Positions 1 to 7,530 of a stretch of DNA of 12,751 nucleotides are shown piece by piece. The position numbers were made by a program, and so were the translations under genes. This DNA is from Oscillospiraceae bacterium (lineage in GTDB: Bacteria > Bacillota > Clostridia > UBA1381). The stretch lies in NCBI GenBank assembly GCA_015068545.1, contig SVKH01000034.1:1-12751 (forward strand), read 5' to 3'. Below the pieces are notes generated by a model, which was not told the origin of the DNA, ran no database searches, and worked only from the letters and a program-made list of their open reading frames with translations. Each line of letters opens with the position of its first letter. The first letter of the stretch is position 1.

Positions 1-1431
1 AAAATTAATGAAGAATGTGGAGTTTTTGGCATGATTTGTCCTGAGGTTTCGGATGTGGCATCAAGTGCATATTATGCTCTTTTCGCTCTGCAGCATAGAG
101 GACAGGAAAGCTGCGGTATAGTAGTGAATGATGATGGGGTTTTCACTTCATACAAGGATGACGGTCTTGTAAATGATGTATTTACCGAAAGAAAGTTAAA
201 ATCTCTTGGGGAAGGAAGACTTGTACTTGGCCATGTAAGATATGGTACATCAAGCAATAAGGGCCGTATAAATGCACAGCCTATGGTTGTTAACCATATT
301 AAGGGTCATATTGCCATTGCGCATAATGGAAGCATAGTAAATTCTGATATTCTAAGGCGTGATCTTGAGCTTTCCGGATCCATATTCCATACAAACAGCG
401 ATACCGAGGTTATCTCTTACATCATTACAAAGGAAAGACTTACAGCATCATCCATAGAAGAGGCTATAAACGGTGCAATGAACAAGATAAAGGGTGCATA
501 TTCTATGGTTATTATGTCCCCGTCAAAACTAATTGCAGTGCGAGATCCAAACGGATTTAGACCTTTATGCTATGGCAGATGTGAAGACGGAAGCTATGTT
601 GTTGCGTCAGAAACCTGTGCACTTGATGCTGTCAGTGCAGAATATATACGAGATATCGAACCGGGTGAAATCGTTGTATTTGAAAAGGGCGGTATCCGTT
701 CTATAAAGGACCACTGCGGAAAAGAAAAAAAGCATATCTGCATTTTTGAGTACATATACTTTGCACGTCCGGATTCGATTGTAGACGGAGTTAGTGTACA
801 TGAAGCCAGAGCGAAGGCGGGGGCTTGTCTTGCAAGGTCAAATCCGGTAGAGGCTGATGTTGTAATAGGTGTACCGGATTCGGGACTGGATGCAGCGTTG
901 GGATATGCAAGGGAATCAGGCATTCCTTACGGAATTGGATTTATCAAGAATAAATATATAGGCAGAACCTTCATTGCTCCGGGGCAAAAAACCCGAGAGG
1001 ACAAGGTTAAAATCAAACTGAATGTAGTTACCAGCACTGTAAAAGGAAAGAGAGTAGTACTTGTGGATGACTCTATTGTAAGAGGTACAACTTGTGCAAG
1101 AATTGTAAACTTATTGAGAGATGCAGGAGCTACCGAGGTGCATATGCGTTCATCTGCACCGCCGTTTATGAATCCGTGTTACTATGGTACAGATATAGAT
1201 TCCAGAGATAATCTGATCGCTTGTAACCATACGTTGGATGAAATGAGGCAGATTATCGGAGTAGACAGTCTGGGATTTTTAAATATTGACGATCTCCCGA
1301 CTATTATAAATAAGACGGAAAAATGTGGATATTGTGATGCGTGCTTTACAAATAATTATCCAACTCAAATCCCCACAGAAGATATTAAGAGAAAATATCA
1401 ATATAAAATAAGTGCTAAGGAGGAAGAATAA
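1..1431 (+). CDS. purF: Amidophosphoribosyltransferase (glutamine PRPP amidotransferase), 5' end missing
   Basis: Catalyses the first committed purine step: PRPP plus glutamine gives 5-phosphoribosylamine. The reading frame is open from base 1, so the gene starts upstream of the window. The ATG at 31 cannot be the start because it lies after the catalytic N-terminal cysteine (bases 16-18, in NEECGVFG). In Bacillus-type PurF that Cys becomes residue 1 after a short propeptide is removed, and the preceding residues INEE look like the end of such a propeptide. The Ntn glutaminase half has QHRGQES and GHVRYGTSS; the phosphoribosyltransferase half has the PRPP-binding loop VLVDDSIVRGTT around codons 353-364 from base 1. 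Cysteines at codons 247, 393, 445 and 448 fit the four ligands of the [4Fe-4S] cluster known in B. subtilis PurF. The C-terminus ends just before the purM start. Function is near certain; only the first codons are unseen. Confidence 0.97.
   Translation, partial: KINEECGVFGMICPEVSDVASSAYYALFALQHRGQESCGIVVNDDGVFTSYKDDGLVNDVFTERKLKSLGEGRLVLGHVRYGTSSNKGRINAQPMVVNHIKGHIAIAHNGSIVNSDILRRDLELSGSIFHTNSDTEVISYIITKERLTASSIEEAINGAMNKIKGAYSMVIMSPSKLIAVRDPNGFRPLCYGRCEDGSYVVASETCALDAVSAEYIRDIEPGEIVVFEKGGIRSIKDHCGKEKKHICIFEYIYFARPDSIVDGVSVHEARAKAGACLARSNPVEADVVIGVPDSGLDAALGYARESGIPYGIGFIKNKYIGRTFIAPGQKTREDKVKIKLNVVTSTVKGKRVVLVDDSIVRGTTCARIVNLLRDAGATEVHMRSSAPPFMNPCYYGTDIDSRDNLIACNHTLDEMRQIIGVDSLGFLNIDDLPTIINKTEKCGYCDACFTNNYPTQIPTEDIKRKYQYKISAKEEE
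1417..1423 (+). promoter_or_regulatory. Ribosome binding site that fixes the purM start
   Basis: AAGGAGG lies in the last codons of purF, 9 bases before a GTG at 1433. An in-frame upstream GTG at 1412 would precede this site and is therefore unlikely to be used. Starting at 1433 also gives a 346-residue PurM, the usual family length. Confidence 0.85.
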
Positions 1432-1432
1432 A

Positions 1433-2473
1433 GTGGAAAAGAGTTACAGCGAGACATACAAAGAGGCGGGTGTAGATATTACTGCCGGTTACAAAGCCGT
1501 AGAGCTTATGAAACAGCACATTGCAAGAACTATGATCAACGGAAAAGCTTCTGATATAGGAGGTTTTGGAGGTCTGTTTGAACTGGATTTAACTGGAATA
1601 GAAAAACCTGTTCTGGTTAGCGGTACAGACGGTGTTGGCACAAAGCTAAAGATGGCATTTTTGATGGGCAAGCATAATACAGTAGGTATCGATTGCGTAG
1701 CAATGTGCGTAAACGACATAATATGCGTAGGTGCAAAGCCACTATTTTTCCTTGATTATATTGCTTGCGGAAAGAACTATCCGGAAAAAATTGCCGATAT
1801 AGTATCCGGTATAGCAGAGGGATGTGTTCAATCAGGATGTGAGCTTATCGGTGGCGAAACTGCAGAAATGCCGGGATTTTATCCTATTGATGAATATGAC
1901 CTTGCAGGATTCTCGGTGGGGGTTGTTGATAAGAAAAAGGTTCTTGACAATTCCACAATAAAGTCAGGAGATGTTATAATAGCTCTTCCTTCAAGTGGAG
2001 TACACTCAAACGGTTTTTCTCTGGTAAGAAAGGTCTTTGACGTGGAAAATGCCGACATCAAAAAGCCATGCGATGCTTTAGGTGGAAAGTCTATCGGTGA
2101 GACACTTTTGACTCCGACAAAGATTTATGTAAAGCCAATGCTTGCTCTTTTTGACGAAGTAAATGTAAAGGCAGTATCCCATATCACAGGCGGTGGTTTT
2201 TACGAAAATATCCCAAGAAGCATACCAAAGGGATTTACAGCTAAAATAGATAAATCAAGTGTCCGCATTCTGCCGATCTTTGAATTACTTCAAAAGACTG
2301 GCGACATTTCAGAGCATGATATGTTCAATACCTTCAACATGGGTGTTGGAATGAGCATAGTTGTATCAAAAGAAGATGCAAACAAAGCTCTTGAAGTCCT
2401 TAAGGCAAGTGGTGAAGATGCGTATATCATTGGTGAAATTGAAGAAGGCGAAGAAAGAGTGATAATATGCTAA
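1433..2473 (+). CDS. purM: Phosphoribosylformylglycinamidine cyclo-ligase (AIR synthetase)
   Basis: ATP-dependent ring closure of FGAM to aminoimidazole ribonucleotide (AIR), the fifth step of purine synthesis; soluble and normally a homodimer. The start is a GTG placed by AAGGAGG at 1417-1423, giving 346 residues beginning MEKSYSETYKEAGVD. Family motifs visible are the glycine-rich SGTDGVGTK (63-71), MCVNDI (91-96), GGETAEMPG (140-148), then SSGVHSNGFSLVR and SHITGGGFYENIPR in the C-terminal domain, ending in GEIEEGEERVIIC. Nothing is missing. One untranslated base separates it from the purF stop, and its last 7 bases overlap purN. Its substrate FGAM is made by PurL, whose gene is the last of the operon. 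Confidence 0.97.
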   Translation: MEKSYSETYKEAGVDITAGYKAVELMKQHIARTMINGKASDIGGFGGLFELDLTGIEKPVLVSGTDGVGTKLKMAFLMGKHNTVGIDCVAMCVNDIICVGAKPLFFLDYIACGKNYPEKIADIVSGIAEGCVQSGCELIGGETAEMPGFYPIDEYDLAGFSVGVVDKKKVLDNSTIKSGDVIIALPSSGVHSNGFSLVRKVFDVENADIKKPCDALGGKSIGETLLTPTKIYVKPMLALFDEVNVKAVSHITGGGFYENIPRSIPKGFTAKIDKSSVRILPIFELLQKTGDISEHDMFNTFNMGVGMSIVVSKEDANKALEVLKASGEDAYIIGEIEEGEERVIIC

Positions 2474-3075
2474 CAAGGATTGCAGTTTTCGTTTCCGGTG
2501 GAGGGACTAATCTTCAAGCTCTTATTGATGCAGAAAAAAGTGGAATTATCAAAAGCGGAAAAATAGAGCTTGTCATCTCGTCAAAACCGGGAGTGTTCGC
2601 GTTGGAACGTGCTCAAAAAGCCGGAATAAAAACACAGGTTGTATCAAGAAAGGAATCTCAAGGTCAGGAAGATTTTGAAGGGAAAATTATATCTGCTCTT
2701 GAAGAAAACGGTATAGATTTTATTGTTCTTGCCGGATTTATGAGCATTTTAAGCGAAAATTTTACAAAAAAATATGCAGATAGAATTATAAATGTACATC
2801 CGTCACTGATACCATCCTTCTGTGGAAAGGGATTCTATGGCTTAAAGGTGCATGAGGAAGCACTTAAATACGGAGTTAAAGTAAGTGGAGCCACAGTGCA
2901 CTTTGTAAATGAAATTCCTGATGGCGGAAAGATCATCCTTCAGAAAGCGGTAGAAGTAAAAGAAGGGGATACACCGGAAGTACTGCAAAAAAGAATTATG
3001 GAGCAGGCAGAATGGAAGCTGCTTCCTGAAGCTTGCGAATTGGTTTCAAGAATGATACAGGAGGAAAAAATATGA
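2467..3075 (+). CDS. purN: Phosphoribosylglycinamide formyltransferase (GAR transformylase)
   Basis: Transfers the formyl group of 10-formyl-tetrahydrofolate to GAR, giving FGAR. The protein has 202 residues, normal for folate-type PurN (E. coli about 212). The N-terminal phosphate-binding loop is VFVSGGGTNLQAL (7-19). The catalytic triad known from E. coli (Asn, His, Asp) matches N109 and H111 in INVHPSLIPSF and D152 in NEIPDGGKIILQ. The ATG sits inside the last codons of purM (7-base overlap) and is preceded only by a weak Shine-Dalgarno-like AAAGAG at 2454-2459, so translation probably depends on ribosomes terminating on purM. The stop overlaps the next start as ATGA. The formate-dependent alternative PurT is excluded because there is no ATP-grasp fold here. 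Confidence 0.96.
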   Translation: MLTRIAVFVSGGGTNLQALIDAEKSGIIKSGKIELVISSKPGVFALERAQKAGIKTQVVSRKESQGQEDFEGKIISALEENGIDFIVLAGFMSILSENFTKKYADRIINVHPSLIPSFCGKGFYGLKVHEEALKYGVKVSGATVHFVNEIPDGGKIILQKAVEVKEGDTPEVLQKRIMEQAEWKLLPEACELVSRMIQEEKI

Positions 3076-3800
3076 ATCCTTATAAAACAGATAAAATAGG
3101 AGAACTTATAAAAGATAACAGCTACGTTGGAAGAGGCATTGTAGTAGGTAAAACTGCAGATGGAAAAAAGGCTGCTGTATGCTACTTTATTATGGGCAGA
3201 TCGGAAAATTCCCGAAACAGAATATTTGTCGAAAACGGCGAAGAAGTTATTATCCATCCTTTTGATGCGTCAAAGGTAGAGGATCCTAGTCTTATAATCT
3301 ATTCTCCAATCAGAGTATTTGAAAATAAGCTTATAGTTACAAATGGTGATCAAACTGACACAATCTACGATTTTGTAAAAGAGGACAGAGGTTTTGCAGA
3401 AGCTCTTGAAACAAGGGAATTTGAGCCGGATGCACCAAACTTCACACCAAGAATAAGTGCTATGCTGGATATCAGTGAAGGCGATTTCACATACCAGATG
3501 AGTATTCTAAAGAGCGCTGATCCTGAGGGTTCTGCTTGTGCTCGATTCACCTATTCATATCCTGCACTTTCAGGACTTGGACACTTTATCCATACATACC
3601 AAGGTGACGGAAATCCTATTCCTACATTCTGTGGAGAACCGGAAAGAGTATTCATTCTTGACGACATTGACGAAATGACAAAGGAATTGTGGGAAAACCT
3701 GAACGAAAATAACAAAATCTCACTTTATGTAAGATATGTAGATCTTGAAACAGGTGAGGTAGAGAACAGAATGATAAATAAAAATGCAAAGGAGAACTAA
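3072..3800 (+). CDS. IMP cyclohydrolase, stand-alone PurO-like family
   Basis: Predicted to close the ring of FAICAR to IMP, the last step of the pathway. It is not the usual cyclohydrolase domain at the N-terminus of bifunctional PurH; it looks like the IMP cyclohydrolase-like family (PF07826), first characterised as archaeal PurO and common in Clostridia purine operons. The ATG at 3072 is used because AGGAGG lies at 3059-3064 and the start overlaps the purN stop as ATGA; in-frame codons back to 3033 belong to purN sequence. It has 242 residues. Recognisable blocks are VGRGIVVGK (19-27), YFIMGRSENSRNR (38-50), TNGDQTDTIY (90-99), FEPDAPNFTPRIS (117-129) and GHFIHTYQGDGNP (170-182). No signal peptide or membrane segment. 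The AICAR formyltransferase follows 5 bases downstream, supporting the role. Family assignment is from memory of conserved motifs, not a search. Confidence 0.88.
   Translation: MNPYKTDKIGELIKDNSYVGRGIVVGKTADGKKAAVCYFIMGRSENSRNRIFVENGEEVIIHPFDASKVEDPSLIIYSPIRVFENKLIVTNGDQTDTIYDFVKEDRGFAEALETREFEPDAPNFTPRISAMLDISEGDFTYQMSILKSADPEGSACARFTYSYPALSGLGHFIHTYQGDGNPIPTFCGEPERVFILDDIDEMTKELWENLNENNKISLYVRYVDLETGEVENRMINKNAKEN
3788..3794 (+). promoter_or_regulatory. Ribosome binding site for the AICAR formyltransferase
   Basis: AAAGGAG lies at the end of the cyclohydrolase gene, 11 bases before ATG 3806 and 8 bases before an in-frame TTG at 3803. Both starts are usable; they differ by one residue. The ATG is chosen by codon preference. 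Confidence 0.65.
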
Positions 3801-3805
3801 GCTTG

Positions 3806-4990
3806 ATGAAAGAATTTGAATTAAAATACGGTTGTAACCCAAACCAGAAGCCATCAAGAATTTTTATGGAAAACGGCAAGGATTTGCCTATTGAAATCTT
3901 GAACGGCAGACCGGGTTTTATCAACTTCCTTGACGCTTTTAATAGTTGGCAGCTTGTAAAGGAAATCAAAGCAGAGCTTGGAATGTGTGCGGCAACTTCC
4001 TTTAAGCACGTTAGCCCTACATCCGCAGCAGTTGGAATTAAAATGGACGAAAAGCTTAAAAAGGCTTGCTTTGTAGACGATATAGAAGGACTTGACGAAT
4101 CACCGCTTGCAACTGCTTATGCAAGAGCAAGAGGAACAGACAGAATGAGCTCTTATGGTGACTGGATTGCACTTTCCGACGAATGTGATAAAACAACAGC
4201 CATGATTATTTCAAGAGAAGTTTCAGACGGTGTTATAGCACCGGGATATTCCGATGAAGCTTTGGAAATATTAAAGGCAAAGAGAAAGGGAACATATAAC
4301 ATCATCAAGATTGATGAAAACTATGTTCCGGACGAAAAGGAAGTTAAGCAAGTATTTGGTATATCCTTTGAGCAAGGCAGAAATAATTTCAAAATTGACC
4401 GTGCTCTACTGGAGGATATCGTTACTAAAAATAAGGATTTGCCGGAGGATGCAAAGCGTGACCTTATTATTGCGCTTATCACACTTAAATACACCCAGTC
4501 AAACTCTGTGTGCTACGCAAAGGATGGACAGGCTATTGGTGTTGGTGCCGGTCAGCAGTCAAGAATCCACTGTACAAGACTAGCAGGCGGTAAGGCTGAT
4601 TACTGGCATTTAAGACAAAGTGACAAGGTTTTGAACCTTCCTTTCAAAGACAGCGTAAGAAGAGCAGACCGTGATAATGCCATAGATGTTTACCTTGGTG
4701 AGGACTATGATGAGGTTTTGGCAGATGGTATTTGGGAACAGTTCTTTACTGAAAAACCTGAGCCGTTTACAAGAGCAGAACAGAGAGAATACCTTTCAAA
4801 AATCACAGGAGTTTCCCTTGGCTCTGATGCTTTCTTCCCGTTTGGAGATAATATAGAAAGAGCAAAAAGAAGTGGCGTAAGCTATATAGCGCAACCTGGC
4901 GGCTCAATCCGTGACGATAATGTTATAGAAACTTGTGATAAGTACGATATTGTCATGGCTATGACAAAAATGCGACTGTTCCATCATTGA
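3806..4990 (+). CDS. purH: AICAR formyltransferase (transformylase half of PurH as a separate protein)
   Basis: Transfers a formyl group from 10-formyl-THF to AICAR, giving FAICAR, the substrate of the enzyme encoded just upstream. Bifunctional PurH is normally about 510-530 residues with an N-terminal MGS-like cyclohydrolase domain. This protein has 394 residues and starts directly with transformylase sequence (LKYGCNPNQKPSRIF, compare LRYGENPHQ). The catalytic Lys-His pair known from the human enzyme corresponds to K67-H68 in TSFKHVSP. The strongest signature is in the middle: KYTQSNSVCYAKDGQ followed by GVGAGQQSRIHCTRLAGGK. The C-terminus SDAFFPFGDNIERAKRSGV and IAQPGGSIRDDNVIE is complete. 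The sequence after K-H-V-S-P reads TSAAVG rather than the commoner AGAAVG. The possible TTG start at 3803 would add one residue. Confidence 0.95.
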   Translation: MKEFELKYGCNPNQKPSRIFMENGKDLPIEILNGRPGFINFLDAFNSWQLVKEIKAELGMCAATSFKHVSPTSAAVGIKMDEKLKKACFVDDIEGLDESPLATAYARARGTDRMSSYGDWIALSDECDKTTAMIISREVSDGVIAPGYSDEALEILKAKRKGTYNIIKIDENYVPDEKEVKQVFGISFEQGRNNFKIDRALLEDIVTKNKDLPEDAKRDLIIALITLKYTQSNSVCYAKDGQAIGVGAGQQSRIHCTRLAGGKADYWHLRQSDKVLNLPFKDSVRRADRDNAIDVYLGEDYDEVLADGIWEQFFTEKPEPFTRAEQREYLSKITGVSLGSDAFFPFGDNIERAKRSGVSYIAQPGGSIRDDNVIETCDKYDIVMAMTKMRLFHH

Positions 4991-5010
4991 TATAATTTAG
5001 GAGGATTAGA

Positions 5011-6252
5011 ATGTTGAGAAATTTTTTTGAAGAACTAGAGAATTTTGATAAAGAGGTGTATGATGCGTGTGACCTAGAGTTTGGTCGTCAGCAGCATAAT
5101 ATAGAGCTTATTGCATCGGAGAATATTGTATCAAAGGCTGTACTTTTGGCAGCAGGTACAGTTCTTACAAATAAGTATGCAGAAGGATATCCAGATCATC
5201 GTTACTATGGTGGATGTCAGTATGTTGACATAGTGGAAAATATTGCAAGAGAAAGAGCTAAAAAGCTGTTTGGAGCAGAACACGCAAATGTTCAGCCACA
5301 CAGCGGTGCAAATGCAAATCTTGCGGTTTTCTTTGCTCTTCTAAATCCTGGTGATACTGTAATGGGACTTAGCCTTGCTCACGGTGGACACCTTTCACAT
5401 GGTTCACCTGTTAATATTTCCGGTAAGTATTTTAACATCGTGCCTTACGAAGTAGCAGACGATACCGAAATGATTGACTATGACAAAATGCTGGAAATTG
5501 CAAAAGAGTGTAAGCCAAAGCTTATCGTATCGGGTGCCAGCGCATATTCAAGAATTATAGATTTTAAGAAAATTCGTGAAATCTGTGATGAAGTTGGCGC
5601 ATATATGATGATAGATATTGCCCACATTGCAGGTCTTGTTGCAGCAGGACTTCACCCAAGTCCTGTGCCATATGCAGATGTTGTTACAACAACAACTCAT
5701 AAGACTCTAAGAGGTCCTCGCGGCGGTTTGATTCTATGCAAGGAAGAGCTGGCAAAGGCTATTGATAAGGCAGTTTTCCCGGGAACACAAGGCGGACCTT
5801 TAATGCATATTATTGCCGCAAAGGCTGTTGCATTCGGTGAAGCACTTACAGATGAATTTAAGGAATACCAGAAGCAGATTGTGAAGAATTCATCAGCTCT
5901 ATGTGAAGAACTGTTGAAAAAAGGCTTCAAGGTTGTTTCAGGTGGAACAGACAACCACTTGATGCTACTAAATCTTACACCGTTTGATATTACAGGTAAA
6001 GAGCTTGAAAAGCGCCTTGATGAAGTTCACATCACAGTTAATAAGAATACAATTCCAAATGATCCTCAAAGTCCATTTGTAACAAGTGGTATCCGTATCG
6101 GAACTCCTGCAGTTACAAGCAGAGGATTTAAAGAGGATGAAATGGCAAAGATAGCAAACTGGATTTACCTTGTTGTAACAGACTTTGAAAATTCAAAGGA
6201 GCAGATTACAAAAGAAGTAATAGGGCTTTGCGAAAAATATCCTATTTATTAA
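5011..6252 (+). CDS. glyA: Serine hydroxymethyltransferase
   Basis: PLP enzyme converting serine and tetrahydrofolate to glycine and 5,10-methylene-THF in the cytoplasm. It has 413 residues, close to E. coli GlyA (417). The N-terminal block HNIELIASENIVS (29-41) is diagnostic; TNKYAEGYPDHRYYGG (53-68) and QPHSGANAN (95-103) follow. The cofactor Lys is K231 in VTTTTHKTLRGPRGG, with D202 and H205 in IDIAHIAG contacting PLP by analogy with E. coli. TAGGAGG at 4998-5004 lies 6 bases before the ATG, and the gap from the previous gene is only 20 bases. Its position inside the purine operon fits: glycine is PurD's substrate, and methylene-THF is oxidised to the 10-formyl-THF used by PurN and the AICAR formyltransferase. 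No odd features or truncation. Confidence 0.97.
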   Translation: MLRNFFEELENFDKEVYDACDLEFGRQQHNIELIASENIVSKAVLLAAGTVLTNKYAEGYPDHRYYGGCQYVDIVENIARERAKKLFGAEHANVQPHSGANANLAVFFALLNPGDTVMGLSLAHGGHLSHGSPVNISGKYFNIVPYEVADDTEMIDYDKMLEIAKECKPKLIVSGASAYSRIIDFKKIREICDEVGAYMMIDIAHIAGLVAAGLHPSPVPYADVVTTTTHKTLRGPRGGLILCKEELAKAIDKAVFPGTQGGPLMHIIAAKAVAFGEALTDEFKEYQKQIVKNSSALCEELLKKGFKVVSGGTDNHLMLLNLTPFDITGKELEKRLDEVHITVNKNTIPNDPQSPFVTSGIRIGTPAVTSRGFKEDEMAKIANWIYLVVTDFENSKEQITKEVIGLCEKYPIY

Positions 6253-6267
6253 TCAGGAGGAAATACT

Positions 6268-7530
6268 GTGAAGGTTTTAGTAGTTGGTGGCGGTGGCAGA
6301 GAGCACGCCATTATAAAGAAAATTAAAGAAAATAAAAATGTAGAAGAAATCTTTGCACTTCCGGGTAATGGAGGTATTGCGGCAGATGCAACCTGTGTAA
6401 ATATAGGTGCAAAGGATATTTCTGCAATTACTGATTTTGCTGTAGAAAACAAAATTGACTTTGCTGTGGTAGCGCCGGATGATCCTCTTGTTTTAGGTGC
6501 TGTTGACAGCTTAAATGAAGCAGGAATCAAAACTTTTGGCCCGAACAAGGCTGCTGCCATTATAGAAGGAAGTAAGGTTTTTTCTAAGAACCTTATGAAA
6601 AAGTATAATATTCCAACAGCAGAGTATGAAGTTTTTACCGATATGGATGCAGCGCTTGCATACCTTGATACAGCGCCAATCCCTACGGTTATCAAGGCGG
6701 ATGGTCTTGCCCTTGGTAAAGGAGTTATAATAGCTACCGAAAGGGAAGAAGCGAAAAATGCGGTTCGCTCTATGATGGAGGATAAAATTTTTGGCGATAG
6801 TGGAAACAACATCGTAATAGAAGAATTTTTAGAAGGACCTGAGGTATCTGTTCTGTCCTTTACAGACGGAAAGACAGTGGTTCCTATGATTTCATCCATG
6901 GATCATAAAAGAGCTAAGGATAATGACATGGGGCTAAATACAGGAGGAATGGGCACAGTTGCACCAAATCCGTACTATACAGATGATATTGCCGCAGAGT
7001 GCATGGAAAAGATTTTCCTTCCTACCATAGATGCTATGAACAAAGAGGGCAGAAGCTTTTCAGGATGCTTGTACTTTGGCTTGATGCTTACCAAAAACGG
7101 ACCAAAGGTTATAGAATATAACTGCCGATTTGGCGATCCGGAAACTCAGGTAGTTCTTCCTCTTTTGGAAAGTGATTTGCTTGATATTATGCTGGCCATC
7201 TGGGATAAAAAACTGGAAAATGCTGAGGTTAAATTCTCAGATAAATCAGCTTGCTGTGTTGTTATGGCATCGGATGGCTATCCGGAAAAGTATAACACAG
7301 GTTTTGAAATTACAATGCCACAGGATAAGAACATTTTCGTTGCCGGTGCAAAAATAGAGGACGGCATTCTAAAGACATCCGGTGGAAGAGTTCTTGGAGT
7401 TACCGAGGTAAGTGATACTTTGGAAAATGCTATAAGTGCGGCATATGAAACCGTTAAGAGTGTAAGCTTCGAAAACGCATATTACAGAAATGACATCGGG
7501 AAAAAGGCACTTATGGCGGAGGTGAAATAA
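6268..7530 (+). CDS. purD: Phosphoribosylamine-glycine ligase (GAR synthetase)
   Basis: Joins phosphoribosylamine and glycine with ATP to form GAR, the second purine step. It has 420 residues, standard for the family. The GTG start at 6268 is set by CAGGAGG at 6254-6260 (7-base spacing). The ATP-grasp architecture is clear: N-terminal GGGGREHAI (7-15), GPNKAAAIIEGSK (91-103), ATP-binding IKADGLALGKGV (142-153), EEFLEGPEVS (185-194), DHKRAKDNDMGLNTGGMG (212-229), and the metal-binding EYNCRFGDPETQ (283-294). The phrase VVAPDDPLVLG replaces the commoner GPEAPLVAG near residue 70, a conservative variant. Upstream lies glyA, which makes its glycine, after a 15-base gap. Its TAA stop shares one base with the purL ATG (TAATG), suggesting coupled translation with purL. 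Confidence 0.97.
   Translation: MKVLVVGGGGREHAIIKKIKENKNVEEIFALPGNGGIAADATCVNIGAKDISAITDFAVENKIDFAVVAPDDPLVLGAVDSLNEAGIKTFGPNKAAAIIEGSKVFSKNLMKKYNIPTAEYEVFTDMDAALAYLDTAPIPTVIKADGLALGKGVIIATEREEAKNAVRSMMEDKIFGDSGNNIVIEEFLEGPEVSVLSFTDGKTVVPMISSMDHKRAKDNDMGLNTGGMGTVAPNPYYTDDIAAECMEKIFLPTIDAMNKEGRSFSGCLYFGLMLTKNGPKVIEYNCRFGDPETQVVLPLLESDLLDIMLAIWDKKLENAEVKFSDKSACCVVMASDGYPEKYNTGFEITMPQDKNIFVAGAKIEDGILKTSGGRVLGVTEVSDTLENAISAAYETVKSVSFENAYYRNDIGKKALMAEVK

Noticed and set aside
31..33. ATG at 31 as the purF start
   Set aside because: It would remove the catalytic N-terminal Cys at 16-18; the frame is open to base 1, so the gene is cut by the window edge.
3072..4990. A frameshifted or broken bifunctional purH
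   Set aside because: The upstream gene is of a different family from the MGS domain, each gene has its own ribosome site and both are full length for their families.
4988..4996. TGATATAAT, a perfect extended -10 just before glyA, as an internal promoter
   Set aside because: Transcription would begin within the glyA Shine-Dalgarno (4998-5004), leaving no usable leader, and no -35 match sits at the right distance.
6249..6899. 216-residue open frame on the minus strand opposite purD
   Set aside because: Lies fully antisense to a well-conserved gene, is Ser/Pro/Ala-rich low-complexity sequence typical of antisense shadows, and shows no recognisable domain.
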